From Sporolactobacillus laevolacticus DSM 442 (lineage in GTDB: Bacteria; Bacillota; Bacilli; Bacillales; Sporolactobacillaceae): 64,000 nucleotides of DNA. The translations under genes were made by a program, and so were the position numbers. The stretch lies in contig NZ_AWTC01000014.1 in assembly GCF_000497245.1 (NCBI RefSeq), positions 1 through 64,000 on the forward strand. Reading direction: 5' to 3'. This document shows positions 8,584 through 15,667 of this stretch, piece after piece (position 1 is the first letter of the stretch; every line of letters starts with the position of its first letter). The notes under the pieces are model-generated. The model was not told the DNA's origin. It was given only the letters and a program-made list of their open reading frames with translations, and made no database searches.

Positions 8584-9240
8584 ATGAGATATCCAGTCAT
8601 TGTGGACTATTTTGAAACAAAACATGCGACGGTCATTAAAAAGAATAAAAATGAGTATATTACCTACTCTGGGTTTTCTACTTCCCATGTCTGGATGCTT
8701 AAAGAAGGTGTTGTTAAATCAAGCCTGATTTTGAAAGATGGACGGGAGTTTAATGTCGCATATCTGCAAAAAGGGGATATTGTTTCACTCTTGCGTGAGG
8801 ATAATATCGCTGAACCCTTAGCACCGTATAATGTTCGTGTTGAGACAGAAACAGCCTATCTCTATCAAGTAAACAGGATTGATTTCTGGCAGGATGTTTA
8901 TAAAGACAGGGATCTTCAGCGTGAAGTTTACCGATTTTACCGAAAAGAGTTGGAAGACGCGATCCTGAAGATTCGCGACTTTTCAATGAGCGGAAAAAAA
9001 GAGGCACTCTATACAATTTTACTCCGATTCGCCCGTAAATTCGGTGTGCCGTATCAGGAAGGCATTCTCATTGATTTTGTCATCACCAATGAAGAGTTAG
9101 CAAAATTCACAGGGATCAGCACGAGAAACAGTGTAAACCGGATGCTGCATCAATTAAAGGAAAAAGACATTATTGATATGGTGCAATCCAAGATTTACAT
9201 TAAGAATATTCAGTTCCTCGAAGAAAATGTTGTGAAGTAA
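8584..9240 (+). CDS. Crp/Fnr family transcriptional regulator
   Basis: A 218-residue regulator with an N-terminal cyclic-nucleotide-binding-like beta-barrel (about 20-115), a long dimerisation helix and a C-terminal winged helix (TNEELAKFTGISTRNSVNRMLHQL, 171-194). There are no clustered cysteines, so an Fnr iron-sulphur cluster is not expected. It follows the RocB-like gene closely and precedes an acetyltransferase gene. The family includes ArcR, Flp and LarR, the lactate racemase activator of Lactobacillus plantarum. The lar operon ends about 600 bp away on the other strand, so a role as LarR is possible but not shown. Confidence 0.87.
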   Translation: MRYPVIVDYFETKHATVIKKNKNEYITYSGFSTSHVWMLKEGVVKSSLILKDGREFNVAYLQKGDIVSLLREDNIAEPLAPYNVRVETETAYLYQVNRIDFWQDVYKDRDLQREVYRFYRKELEDAILKIRDFSMSGKKEALYTILLRFARKFGVPYQEGILIDFVITNEELAKFTGISTRNSVNRMLHQLKEKDIIDMVQSKIYIKNIQFLEENVVK

Positions 9241-9271
9241 CCTTCGGAAAATTTTTATGGGGGAAAAACGA

Positions 9272-9733
9272 ATGATTGGTGTAAACATAAGAAAAGCGAG
9301 CAGGCAGGATGTTCCTACGTTGGTAGAATTACGGATAAAACAGCTGAATGATGAGGATCATTATCAAACGGTAGACATACAGGCCAATCTTACTCACTAT
9401 TTTTCTGAAAGTCTGGAAAATGGCTCGTTTATCTCGTGGGTCGCTGAAATTGATCAAAAAATAATCGCAACGAGCGGCGTATGCTTCAGCGCGGTTCCGC
9501 CACACTTTGGCAACAGAGATGGGCGAATTGCCACAATTGCCAATATGTACACGGCATCTCAATTCAGACGGCAAGGCATTGCGATCACATTATTGGGAAA
9601 GGTCGTTGATGAAGCAAGATATAGAGGCTTTGAGGTTATTCGGGTAAATGCATCGAAATATGGAAAACCAATGTATGAAAAGTTTGGTTTCAAAGAAAAG
9701 AAAAATGCACTGGAATATTTAAGTAATAAGTAA
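9272..9733 (+). CDS. GNAT family N-acetyltransferase
   Basis: A 153-residue acetyl-CoA-dependent acetyltransferase. Motif A for CoA pyrophosphate binding is FRRQGIAITLLGKVVDEA (about 98-115), and the C-terminal NASKYGKPMYEKFGF segment is typical of the fold. The start at 9272 is chosen because GGGGGAA lies seven bases upstream; an in-frame ATG five codons earlier has no ribosome binding site. It is probably the last gene of the RocB-like/Crp operon. The acceptor substrate is unknown. Confidence 0.85.
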   Translation: MIGVNIRKASRQDVPTLVELRIKQLNDEDHYQTVDIQANLTHYFSESLENGSFISWVAEIDQKIIATSGVCFSAVPPHFGNRDGRIATIANMYTASQFRRQGIAITLLGKVVDEARYRGFEVIRVNASKYGKPMYEKFGFKEKKNALEYLSNK

Positions 9734-9758
9734 TTTCATAGTTCATTGTGACGCGTAA

Positions 9759-9806
9759 AAAACAACCGGAGTGATTAACGCACAAGTTATTTACTCCGGT
9801 TGTTTT
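9759..9806. terminator. Bidirectional terminator between GNAT gene and larC
   Basis: A 14-bp inverted repeat (9759-9772 with 9793-9806, core CAACCGGAGT) is bounded by A and T runs, so it can end both the plus-strand acetyltransferase transcript and the minus-strand lar operon. Confidence 0.88.
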
Positions 9807-9844
9807 ATAGCGAAAATCATAATAAATATTTGGATGAAATGCAA

Positions 9845-11110
9845 TTATTTGCTGATGTTACTCCATTGTTGATTGAGGATACAGTAGTTTGCGGCATCAT
9901 ACACCTCGCGCAATGGCACTTGGTGCTTCGTTGCCAAAGAGGCACACTCCTCATATTCTGGAGTGTATTTTTCTATGTCATTGAGAAATGAATGCTTTAT
10001 TTTTATGGCGCCAAACTTAGTCTCAACTGATTTGAAATCGCGCCTCATGACATAACGCGGACAACGAAAGGCGCGAACGCCAAGCGTTGTTGTTTCAGCC
10101 AGTATGATCTTAGTTATTTTTTGCTCGTCTTCGGGTTTTATGAGAACGGACAACATCGTTGCCGGCCGATTTTTTTTCATGTAAATCGGTGTGTAGAAAA
10201 CATCAAGTGCCCCTTTGTCAAGCAGCCGTGTCATGGAGTAGCCCAGAAGCTCACCAGACTGATTATCAATATTTGCCTGAAGTAGGACAGTCTGATCCCG
10301 GGCACATTCTTCCTGCAGTTCACCGAGAATCCCGCGAAGAGCATTCATTCGACCAGTATCGCGTTTGCCGGTACCATAGCCAATACGCTGCACATTCATC
10401 CGTGGTAGTGTTCCGAAATCATGTGCGATCGTCTTTATTATGGCCATACCCGTCGGTGTAATCAGTTCGGTAGGCACATCTTCTTGAATATAGGGAATCG
10501 GCCGTTCACTGGATGCCAGCATTTGAGCAACCGCTGGAACAGGTACGGGCATTGTTCCGTGGGCGCATGTGATGAATCCATTGCCGTCATGCAAAGCGGA
10601 TGAATATACCTTTTCCACGCCAAGCAATTCAAGTCCGATAAATGTGCCGACAATGTCCACAATGCTGTCTATTGCACCAATTTCATGGAAATGCACCTCA
10701 CTGATTGATTTACCGTGCACGTGAGCCTCTGCACGCGCCACTTCTTCAAAAACGAGTACAGCATGCTTTTTTACCCACTCAGATAGATTACTGGAAGCGA
10801 TAATCCTCGTGCAGTCCTCAAGATTCCTTGATTCGCCATGATGGCTGTGATGATGCTGGTGATCGAAAGATTTGTCCTTGTGCTCATGAGTATGAAGGTG
10901 GTCGCTAGTAAGTTCAACCGCGACATCGGATCCGCTGATTCCATTAACCAGTTTCTTAGAGAAGGTAATGCGGTAGTCTTTAACGTTCAGCTTCTCCAGC
11001 TCATGAATCAGTCGCTGCGGGTCAACACCTAGATCAATGAGTGTGCCAAGGATCATGTCTCCGCTTATTCCGGAAAAGCAGTCAAAATAAAGTGTTTTCA
11101 AGTGTTGCAC
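9845..11110 (-). CDS. larC: LarC, nickel insertase of the nickel-pincer cofactor
   Basis: LarC inserts nickel, using CTP, into the pincer nucleotide used by lactate racemase. The 421-residue single frame starts with LYFDCFSGISGDMILGTL, the family signature. A histidine-rich stretch of about 25 residues lies near positions 75-98, suited to nickel handling, and VHFHEIGAIDSIVDIVG follows at about 141. In L. plantarum LarC is made by programmed frameshifting of two frames; here the gene is one uninterrupted frame. The start is GTG with AAAGGAA upstream, 7 bp after the larB stop. It is the last gene of the lar operon. Confidence 0.94.
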   Translation of the reverse strand: MQHLKTLYFDCFSGISGDMILGTLIDLGVDPQRLIHELEKLNVKDYRITFSKKLVNGISGSDVAVELTSDHLHTHEHKDKSFDHQHHHSHHGESRNLEDCTRIIASSNLSEWVKKHAVLVFEEVARAEAHVHGKSISEVHFHEIGAIDSIVDIVGTFIGLELLGVEKVYSSALHDGNGFITCAHGTMPVPVPAVAQMLASSERPIPYIQEDVPTELITPTGMAIIKTIAHDFGTLPRMNVQRIGYGTGKRDTGRMNALRGILGELQEECARDQTVLLQANIDNQSGELLGYSMTRLLDKGALDVFYTPIYMKKNRPATMLSVLIKPEDEQKITKIILAETTTLGVRAFRCPRYVMRRDFKSVETKFGAIKIKHSFLNDIEKYTPEYEECASLATKHQVPLREVYDAANYCILNQQWSNISK

Positions 11111-11117
11111 ATTCCTT

Positions 11118-11864
11118 TCATTCTCGATTCATCAGGCTGGCGCTATATGCCGCTCCAAATCCATTATCGATATTCACTACACTGACACCGCTGGCACAGC
11201 TATTCAGCATCGTAAGCAATGCAGCAAGTCCGTTGAAGCTAGCGCCATAACCTACACTGGTTGGAACAGCGAGTACAGGGCGATCAACGAGTCCACCGAC
11301 GACGCTGGCGAGCGCACCTTCCATACCGGCGATAACAATAACAACCCATGCACCGCGAATCAAATCAAGTTTTGCGAAGAGGCGATGGATACCGGCCACG
11401 CCGACATCATAAATTCGTTCTACTCGATTACCAAATGTTTCAGCGGTTACGGCAGCTTCTTCAGCGACTGGAATATCGGAGGTTCCGGCTGTTACGACCG
11501 CTATGTAATGTTCCTGGCACGTCATCCTTTTTTCAGGGTTAATGACAATGCAACGTGCAGCTTCATAATACGTAACATGTGGCGTTACTTGTAAAATACC
11601 TTCATAGATTTCACGCGACGCCCGCGTACCGAGAATATTACATTCTGCGTCGATCATTGATCGGGCAATGCCTTGTACCTGTTCGATCGTTTTTCCTTCG
11701 CAGTAAATAACTTCAGGAAAACCATTACGCAATTTGCGGTGGTGATCAATCTTGGCGTAGCCCAGATCCTCAAAGGGCAGTGTTTTTAAATGATCAAGAC
11801 CTGATTCAATACTCAACTCGCCGTTTTTTATCTGCTCAAGCAACTGTTTTAATGAATTAGACAT
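11118..11864 (-). CDS. larB: LarB, nicotinic acid adenine dinucleotide carboxylase/hydrolase
   Basis: LarB carboxylates the pyridinium ring of nicotinic acid adenine dinucleotide and releases AMP, the first step of the nickel-pincer cofactor pathway. The 248-residue protein carries the C-terminal PurE-like AIR carboxylase domain: [15 protein letters not shown] near 122-136, [17 protein letters not shown] near 175-191 and [13 protein letters not shown] near 199-211. Its start overlaps the 3' end of larE by 8 bp, so translation is likely coupled. It is followed by larC after 7 bp. Confidence 0.94.
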   Translation of the reverse strand: MSNSLKQLLEQIKNGELSIESGLDHLKTLPFEDLGYAKIDHHRKLRNGFPEVIYCEGKTIEQVQGIARSMIDAECNILGTRASREIYEGILQVTPHVTYYEAARCIVINPEKRMTCQEHYIAVVTAGTSDIPVAEEAAVTAETFGNRVERIYDVGVAGIHRLFAKLDLIRGAWVVIVIAGMEGALASVVGGLVDRPVLAVPTSVGYGASFNGLAALLTMLNSCASGVSVVNIDNGFGAAYSASLMNRE

Positions 11865-12711
11865 GGTTTACCTGTGTCCCTTGGATTTTTGTACGTGGAT
11901 CGAGTGTTTCATTCATGCTTCCGGAACGATAACCTCTTAAATCCAACGTCGTATAACTAAATCCGATCTTCTTAAATTGATCGGCAATGATATCTAGTAC
12001 GTCCGTGTCGAAAAAAAGATGGCGTTCTTCCGGAGCAACTTCAATTCTGGCGATATTTCCTTGATGATAACGGACACGCAGTTTTCGAAAGTGGAGACTC
12101 TTCAAATACTGTTCTGCGGCACTGATTTTTTTAAGTTTTTCTTTAGTAATCTTTTCCCCATATTGAACGCGCGACGCCAGACAGCTGCTTGCCGGCTTGT
12201 CCCATGTTTTCAAATGATAGAATTTGGACAAATAGCGGATATCTTCCTTAGTCATACCGGCATCTTTGAGCGGGCTGACTATGCCAATTTCATCCAGGGC
12301 ACGAAGTCCGGGACGATAATCATGAACATCATCAGCATTGATCCCTGCGGCGATCCAGTGAATGCCTCTTTTTCTTGCTTCATTAGCCATGCTTGTAAAT
12401 TCAATCGTCTTGCAGATATAGCATCGGTCGGCAGAATTGTGACGAAAGGAAGCTGAATTCAACTGATTTAGTTTAACAATGACATAGTTCACGCCACTTT
12501 CTTTATAGAAACTATGAACATCTTTGAGATCATCCTCTGTAACAGTAGGGGATTGAATGGTTATTGCAAGCGCGCCATCTCCAAGTTCATCATGTGCGAT
12601 TTTCAAGAGCAAAGTACTATCCACACCGCCGGAGAAAGCAATGGCGATCTTTTGATAGTGGTGGAATAATTTTTTAAGCGTTTCTAGTTTACCGGCCAGT
12701 TCAGGTGTCAA
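11857..12711 (-). CDS. larE: LarE, sacrificial sulfur transferase for the pincer cofactor
   Basis: LarE activates the pyridinium dicarboxylate mononucleotide with ATP and donates sulfur to it. The 284-residue protein has the PP-loop SGGVDSTLL at 27-35, a CYIC pair at 97-100, and Cys177 in [10 protein letters not shown], which corresponds to the sacrificial Cys176 of L. plantarum LarE. A single cysteine there suggests the self-sacrificing type rather than the three-cysteine iron-sulphur type, although Cys97/Cys100 are also present. It lies 41 bp after larA with a GGAGG-type binding site in the gap. Confidence 0.94.
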   Translation of the reverse strand: MTPELAGKLETLKKLFHHYQKIAIAFSGGVDSTLLLKIAHDELGDGALAITIQSPTVTEDDLKDVHSFYKESGVNYVIVKLNQLNSASFRHNSADRCYICKTIEFTSMANEARKRGIHWIAAGINADDVHDYRPGLRALDEIGIVSPLKDAGMTKEDIRYLSKFYHLKTWDKPASSCLASRVQYGEKITKEKLKKISAAEQYLKSLHFRKLRVRYHQGNIARIEVAPEERHLFFDTDVLDIIADQFKKIGFSYTTLDLRGYRSGSMNETLDPRTKIQGTQVNHV

Positions 12712-12752
12712 ATCAAATTCCTCCTTTTGTTTCGTAGTGGGCCGAAATGGGT

Positions 12753-14027
12753 TTATTTAACGACAACAGCGAGGCCATCAGGAATAACTGTTACTTTGGC
12801 ATCTTTACCCTCACGTTCATATGCGCGCTTTAGGGCCTCGTCAAATGTAGTCGCGATGTCCATATGCATTTTACGAACGATGTGTGGGTCGACAAGGTCA
12901 GATACGACGATAACATGGTGCTTGTCAAGAATTCGCGCAAGAATTTGTGATGTCCATTGGTCTGGAACGGTCTTCTGGCGCGCTGTATGTGTTGCTTTTT
13001 CTAAAAACTCAGCAGGTGATTCGGCATCGGCAAGATTTTTGTAAAAGCCTTCACCTCCGTGGCCGTCTGCACAACCGGCAACCATGATGATCACGCCGCC
13101 TTCTTTATTTGTCGCTTCAGCAGCCGTCATACCTTTAACCGCTTGGTAAATATTTTGGTCGAGCGGGTAACCGCCATTTGTTACAACAGCAATGTCGCAG
13201 GGCACTTTATTTACTTCCGCAAGTTTCTCAACAAAGCGGCAGCCGGTATTATGGGCTTTCTCAAGATCTCCTGCGAATGATCCAATAATGTGTTTTTCAC
13301 CATCGAGCACGACATTAAGAATAAATTTCAGCCCTGCAGTTTTTGCTGCATACACCATGTCTTTATGAATCGGGTTATGATCCAGGTTTCCAGTGCGTGC
13401 TTTGTCAGAATTGATAAATTCACCGCAGTGATTTGCCATGATTGTTCTATAGGAAGCAACGCCTGGCAAAACAGATTTCCGCCCGCCTGAAAAACCCGCA
13501 AAGAAATGCGATTCGATAAAACCTTCTGAAATCAGAAGATCCGCTTCTGCAGCAACACGGTTAATGATGCACGGTCCTCCGGATGGCAGCGTACCGATTT
13601 TCACCATGGCAGAGTCATCAGTTGAGATATGCATGACAATCTGTTCATTGGCGACGATTTCTTCTCCGTATTTATCCACCAATTCTTCATGTGTGGAAGC
13701 ACGGTGGAAACCAGTTGCCACCAGAATTTTAATGTCTGCATCAGGTGCTGCGGAACGAATCCGCCGAAGCAGGATCGGAGTCATGATTTTGGAAGGTACT
13801 GGTCTCGTGTGATCTGAGCTGATAATGACAATATTTTTCTTTCCTTTCGCCAATTCTTCTAACCTCGGCGTTCCAATCGGATGGTCCAGAGATTGCTCAA
13901 CAAGTTCTTCTTGAGTCAAATCCGTTCGGAAATTCTCCGCTTTTGATGTCAGAACACCGATAAGATTCTTTTCATTGATCTCAGCAACAATCGTTTTCTT
14001 GTCGTATGGCAGTTTGATGCTTACCAT
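12753..14027 (-). CDS. larA: Lactate racemase LarA
   Basis: Interconverts D- and L-lactate with a covalently held nickel-pincer nucleotide. The 424-residue protein keeps every key residue at exactly the L. plantarum numbering: Arg75 and the preceding DHTRP motif, His108 in TGFHRAS, His174 in ESHFFAGFSGG, Lys184 that holds the cofactor, His200 in ANHCGEF, and Gln295/Lys298 in YQAVKG. LarA homologues act on other 2-hydroxyacids too, but the residue match and adjacency to larE/B/C support lactate. GAGGGGG precedes the ATG. It is the first gene of the operon. No larD, nickel transporter or larR homologue is directly attached. Confidence 0.95.
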   Translation of the reverse strand: MVSIKLPYDKKTIVAEINEKNLIGVLTSKAENFRTDLTQEELVEQSLDHPIGTPRLEELAKGKKNIVIISSDHTRPVPSKIMTPILLRRIRSAAPDADIKILVATGFHRASTHEELVDKYGEEIVANEQIVMHISTDDSAMVKIGTLPSGGPCIINRVAAEADLLISEGFIESHFFAGFSGGRKSVLPGVASYRTIMANHCGEFINSDKARTGNLDHNPIHKDMVYAAKTAGLKFILNVVLDGEKHIIGSFAGDLEKAHNTGCRFVEKLAEVNKVPCDIAVVTNGGYPLDQNIYQAVKGMTAAEATNKEGGVIIMVAGCADGHGGEGFYKNLADAESPAEFLEKATHTARQKTVPDQWTSQILARILDKHHVIVVSDLVDPHIVRKMHMDIATTFDEALKRAYEREGKDAKVTVIPDGLAVVVK

Positions 14028-14053
14028 AAATTTTCCCCCTCAGCTTGTGTGAT

Positions 14054-14086
14054 TCACATGTTGTTCTCACCATGTGAGCCAGTATA
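14054..14086 (-). promoter_or_regulatory. larA promoter and inverted repeat over the start region
   Basis: TATACT read on the minus strand at 14081-14086 is a good -10. The -35 position 17 bp upstream does not resemble TTGACA, so activation by a bound protein is likely. Between the -10 and larA, TCACATG (14054-14060) and CATGTGA (14071-14077) form an inverted repeat separated by 10 bp that would span the transcription start. Its TGTGA/TCACA arms recall Crp/Fnr half-sites, but the half-site order is reversed relative to a classical Crp box. Confidence 0.5.
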
Positions 14087-14119
14087 GCAAAAGTGAAAAA
14101 ATGATGGCGTAACGCAGGA

Positions 14120-14187
14120 TGTTAACGATCGTTATTAACATTTGTTATTAACCAAAGATAATAACAAAGGATGTTAACCTAGGTTAC
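14120..14187. promoter_or_regulatory. Three phased inverted repeats upstream of larA
   Basis: Two perfect 12-bp palindromes, TAACGATCGTTA (14123-14134) and TAACCTAGGTTA (14175-14186), flank a third inverted repeat, TTTGTTATTA/TAATAACAAA (14141-14150 and 14159-14168). Their centres are 14128.5, 14154.5 and 14180.5: exactly 26 bp apart, 52 bp in total, close to five helical turns. They lie upstream of the weak -35 of larA, as expected for activator sites. The remaining bases to 14334 hold a TATAAT (14195-14200) on the plus strand, and a GCAGTTAA/TTAACTGC hairpin, but no gene that I can support. Confidence 0.6.
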
Positions 14188-14334
14188 TCAATTGTATAAT
14201 GGATTGATATTTCAGAAAATAAATATTAGGGAAGAGCGAAATAAAGTAGAAGTGAAGGGGGCAGTTAATGAGATAGTTAACTTAACTGCGAATTGAGAAG
14301 GGGATTATTAATGAAATGATCATTTTAAAAATGA

Positions 14335-15213
14335 TTAAGGCTTAAATTCTATATCCGTTAATTCATTAACCTCTTGAATGATAGCTTCAGTCATGAAATC
14401 TAACTCGAGAACTTTGCAGATTGATAATCCTTTTCTAATGAATTGAAGCCCTTCATCTGTCTTATTCATATTAATAAGAGCGATTCCTTTTCGTCCATAA
14501 ACAAGTGCTACTCGATCGAATTGTCTGATGGCTTTACATTCTTCTAACGATTTTTCCACATAATCATAGGCTTCGTTATATTGCTTGTTTTTCATATATA
14601 GTATTGAAATGTTTAATAGATATGATGATCTAAGATCGACGTTTTTTATAATGTACGAAAATCGATCAATTTCTTGCAAAGCCCTTTTTGCAATAGAGAT
14701 GGCTGTTTCAAGAGGAAAATAAAAGAAAATATTATTGATAAGTTTTAGCTCTAGGGAGTACCAATTGTCCAACTTAGATAGTCGATCCCATACTTTTTTT
14801 GCAAAAGGGAAAGCATAATCAAATGATTTTTTTGCATGAATGGATAGAAGTGCTTGGCAAACATAACTGATATCTTGAACAACATTATCGGCGTTGTTGA
14901 TTAAATAATGCTCGCATTTATTATTCAGTGATTGAATTCTATGACTTTCAGTACTGTAAGATAGTTTGAAAAAGTCGTGTAAAATTTCGTCTTTACCATT
15001 AAGTGTATATAAATGTTGAATATAGGTTAATTCTTCATAGGAAATATCGAGCTTCTCTAATATATGCATGAATTTTCCCACTGTAGGCTGCATTTCACAA
15101 GCTTCAATTTTTGCATAGGTTGCTCGGGACATTTCGTTGCCGGCAACATATTTCTGTGTATAGCGTTTTGATTGGCGAACCTTCTTTAATACTTCCCCCA
15201 ATTGATAGGCCAT
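14335..15213 (-). CDS. Rgg/GadR/MutR family transcriptional regulator
   Basis: A 292-residue regulator with an N-terminal Xre-type helix-turn-helix (about 5-60, LGEVLKKVRQSKRYTQKYVAGNEMS... in form) and a C-terminal all-helical, TPR-like peptide-binding domain, the Rgg arrangement. Rgg proteins are usually regulated by short intracellular peptides encoded nearby, and the founding member controls an extracellular glucosyltransferase in Streptococcus gordonii. Here the gene is divergent from a tiny peptide gene and the levansucrase. The ATG has AGGAGGATG upstream. Control of levansucrase is inferred from position only. Confidence 0.85.
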   Translation of the reverse strand: MAYQLGEVLKKVRQSKRYTQKYVAGNEMSRATYAKIEACEMQPTVGKFMHILEKLDISYEELTYIQHLYTLNGKDEILHDFFKLSYSTESHRIQSLNNKCEHYLINNADNVVQDISYVCQALLSIHAKKSFDYAFPFAKKVWDRLSKLDNWYSLELKLINNIFFYFPLETAISIAKRALQEIDRFSYIIKNVDLRSSYLLNISILYMKNKQYNEAYDYVEKSLEECKAIRQFDRVALVYGRKGIALINMNKTDEGLQFIRKGLSICKVLELDFMTEAIIQEVNELTDIEFKP

Positions 15214-15241
15214 GAGAACATCCTCCTATTTATGTGAGTAT

Positions 15242-15269
15242 ATTATACATTTTACTATACGATTGTCGA
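15242..15269 (-). promoter_or_regulatory. Promoter of the Rgg regulator gene
   Basis: Reading the minus strand, TCGACA (15264-15269) and TATAAT (15242-15247) are separated by 16 bp, and transcription would start just before the ribosome binding site of the regulator. Confidence 0.6.
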
Positions 15270-15307
15270 ATCATGCTACTATAAATACATCGAAGGAGGT
15301 GAAGGCC

Positions 15308-15352
15308 ATGTTCAGTCCTGATATTGTTTGGTGTGTTGAGCCATGTAAGTGA
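15308..15352 (+). CDS. Small peptide gene divergent from rgg (14 residues, open beyond TGA)
   Basis: An ideal AAGGAGGTGA ribosome binding site (15293-15302) precedes an ATG that encodes MFSPDIVWCVEPCK and then TGA. The peptide has two cysteines spaced by three residues. In the same frame beyond the TGA, 46 more codons continue to a TAG at 15491-15493 and encode a markedly hydrophobic stretch (FLLLLMLPLTIAYNF, then LAACVACQLYF) followed by a basic, polar tail with GKGTYGREN. So this is either a 14-residue peptide, a roughly 60-residue membrane peptide gene broken by a TGA (possibly from TGG), or a recoded frame. It lies between the Rgg gene and levansucrase. No family is recognised. Confidence 0.5.
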   Translation: MFSPDIVWCVEPCK

Positions 15353-15473
15353 TTTCTGCTATTGTTGATGCTCCCCTTAACGATAGCATACAATTTCTTG
15401 GCTGCATGTGTGGCCTGCCAACTGTATTTTCTCCACGGAAAAGGTACATACGGGAGAGAAAATGGGTTGGTTA

Positions 15474-15532
15474 AGTTGAGAATCTACTATTAGGTGAATC
15501 TGGATCTGATAAGATTCTCAGCTCATTTTTTT
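15474..15532 (+). terminator. Leader terminator between the small peptide gene and levansucrase
   Basis: AGTTGAGAATCT (15474-15485) pairs with AGATTCTCAGCT (15512-15523), with one G-U pair, followed by seven T residues (15526-15532). It lies 136 bp before the levansucrase start, so it either ends the small-peptide transcript or acts as an attenuator. No SacY/LicT-type RNA antiterminator consensus was recognised overlapping it. The remaining 135 bp upstream of levansucrase hold a plausible promoter region but no clear boxes. Confidence 0.75.
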
Positions 15533-15667
15533 CGAATGTATTTACATTATTTGTAAATTAAGATAAATAATGGCAATGTACGGCCGTTATTGTCTAGTTC
15601 AAATGATGGGCAATTGTAACAGATTAGATAACAGAAAATTGGGAAAAAGCCAAAAGGAGAGAAGTGC

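Noticed and set aside
10159-10461. 100-codon plus-strand frame inside larC
   Set aside because: Antisense shadow of a clearly conserved gene.
14240-14344. Short peptide genes after GAAGGGGG and GAAGGGGAT near 14250-14300
   Set aside because: The ATG codons following these binding-site-like sequences meet stop codons within two codons.
15368-15493. An independent 41-codon frame (starting MLPLTIAYNF) with an AgrD-like look
   Set aside because: No ribosome binding site precedes its ATG and there is no agrB nearby. It is treated as a possible continuation of the small peptide frame.
15474-15667. SacY/LicT-type antiterminator before levansucrase
   Set aside because: A terminator is present, but no sequence overlapping its left arm resembles the RNA antiterminator consensus.
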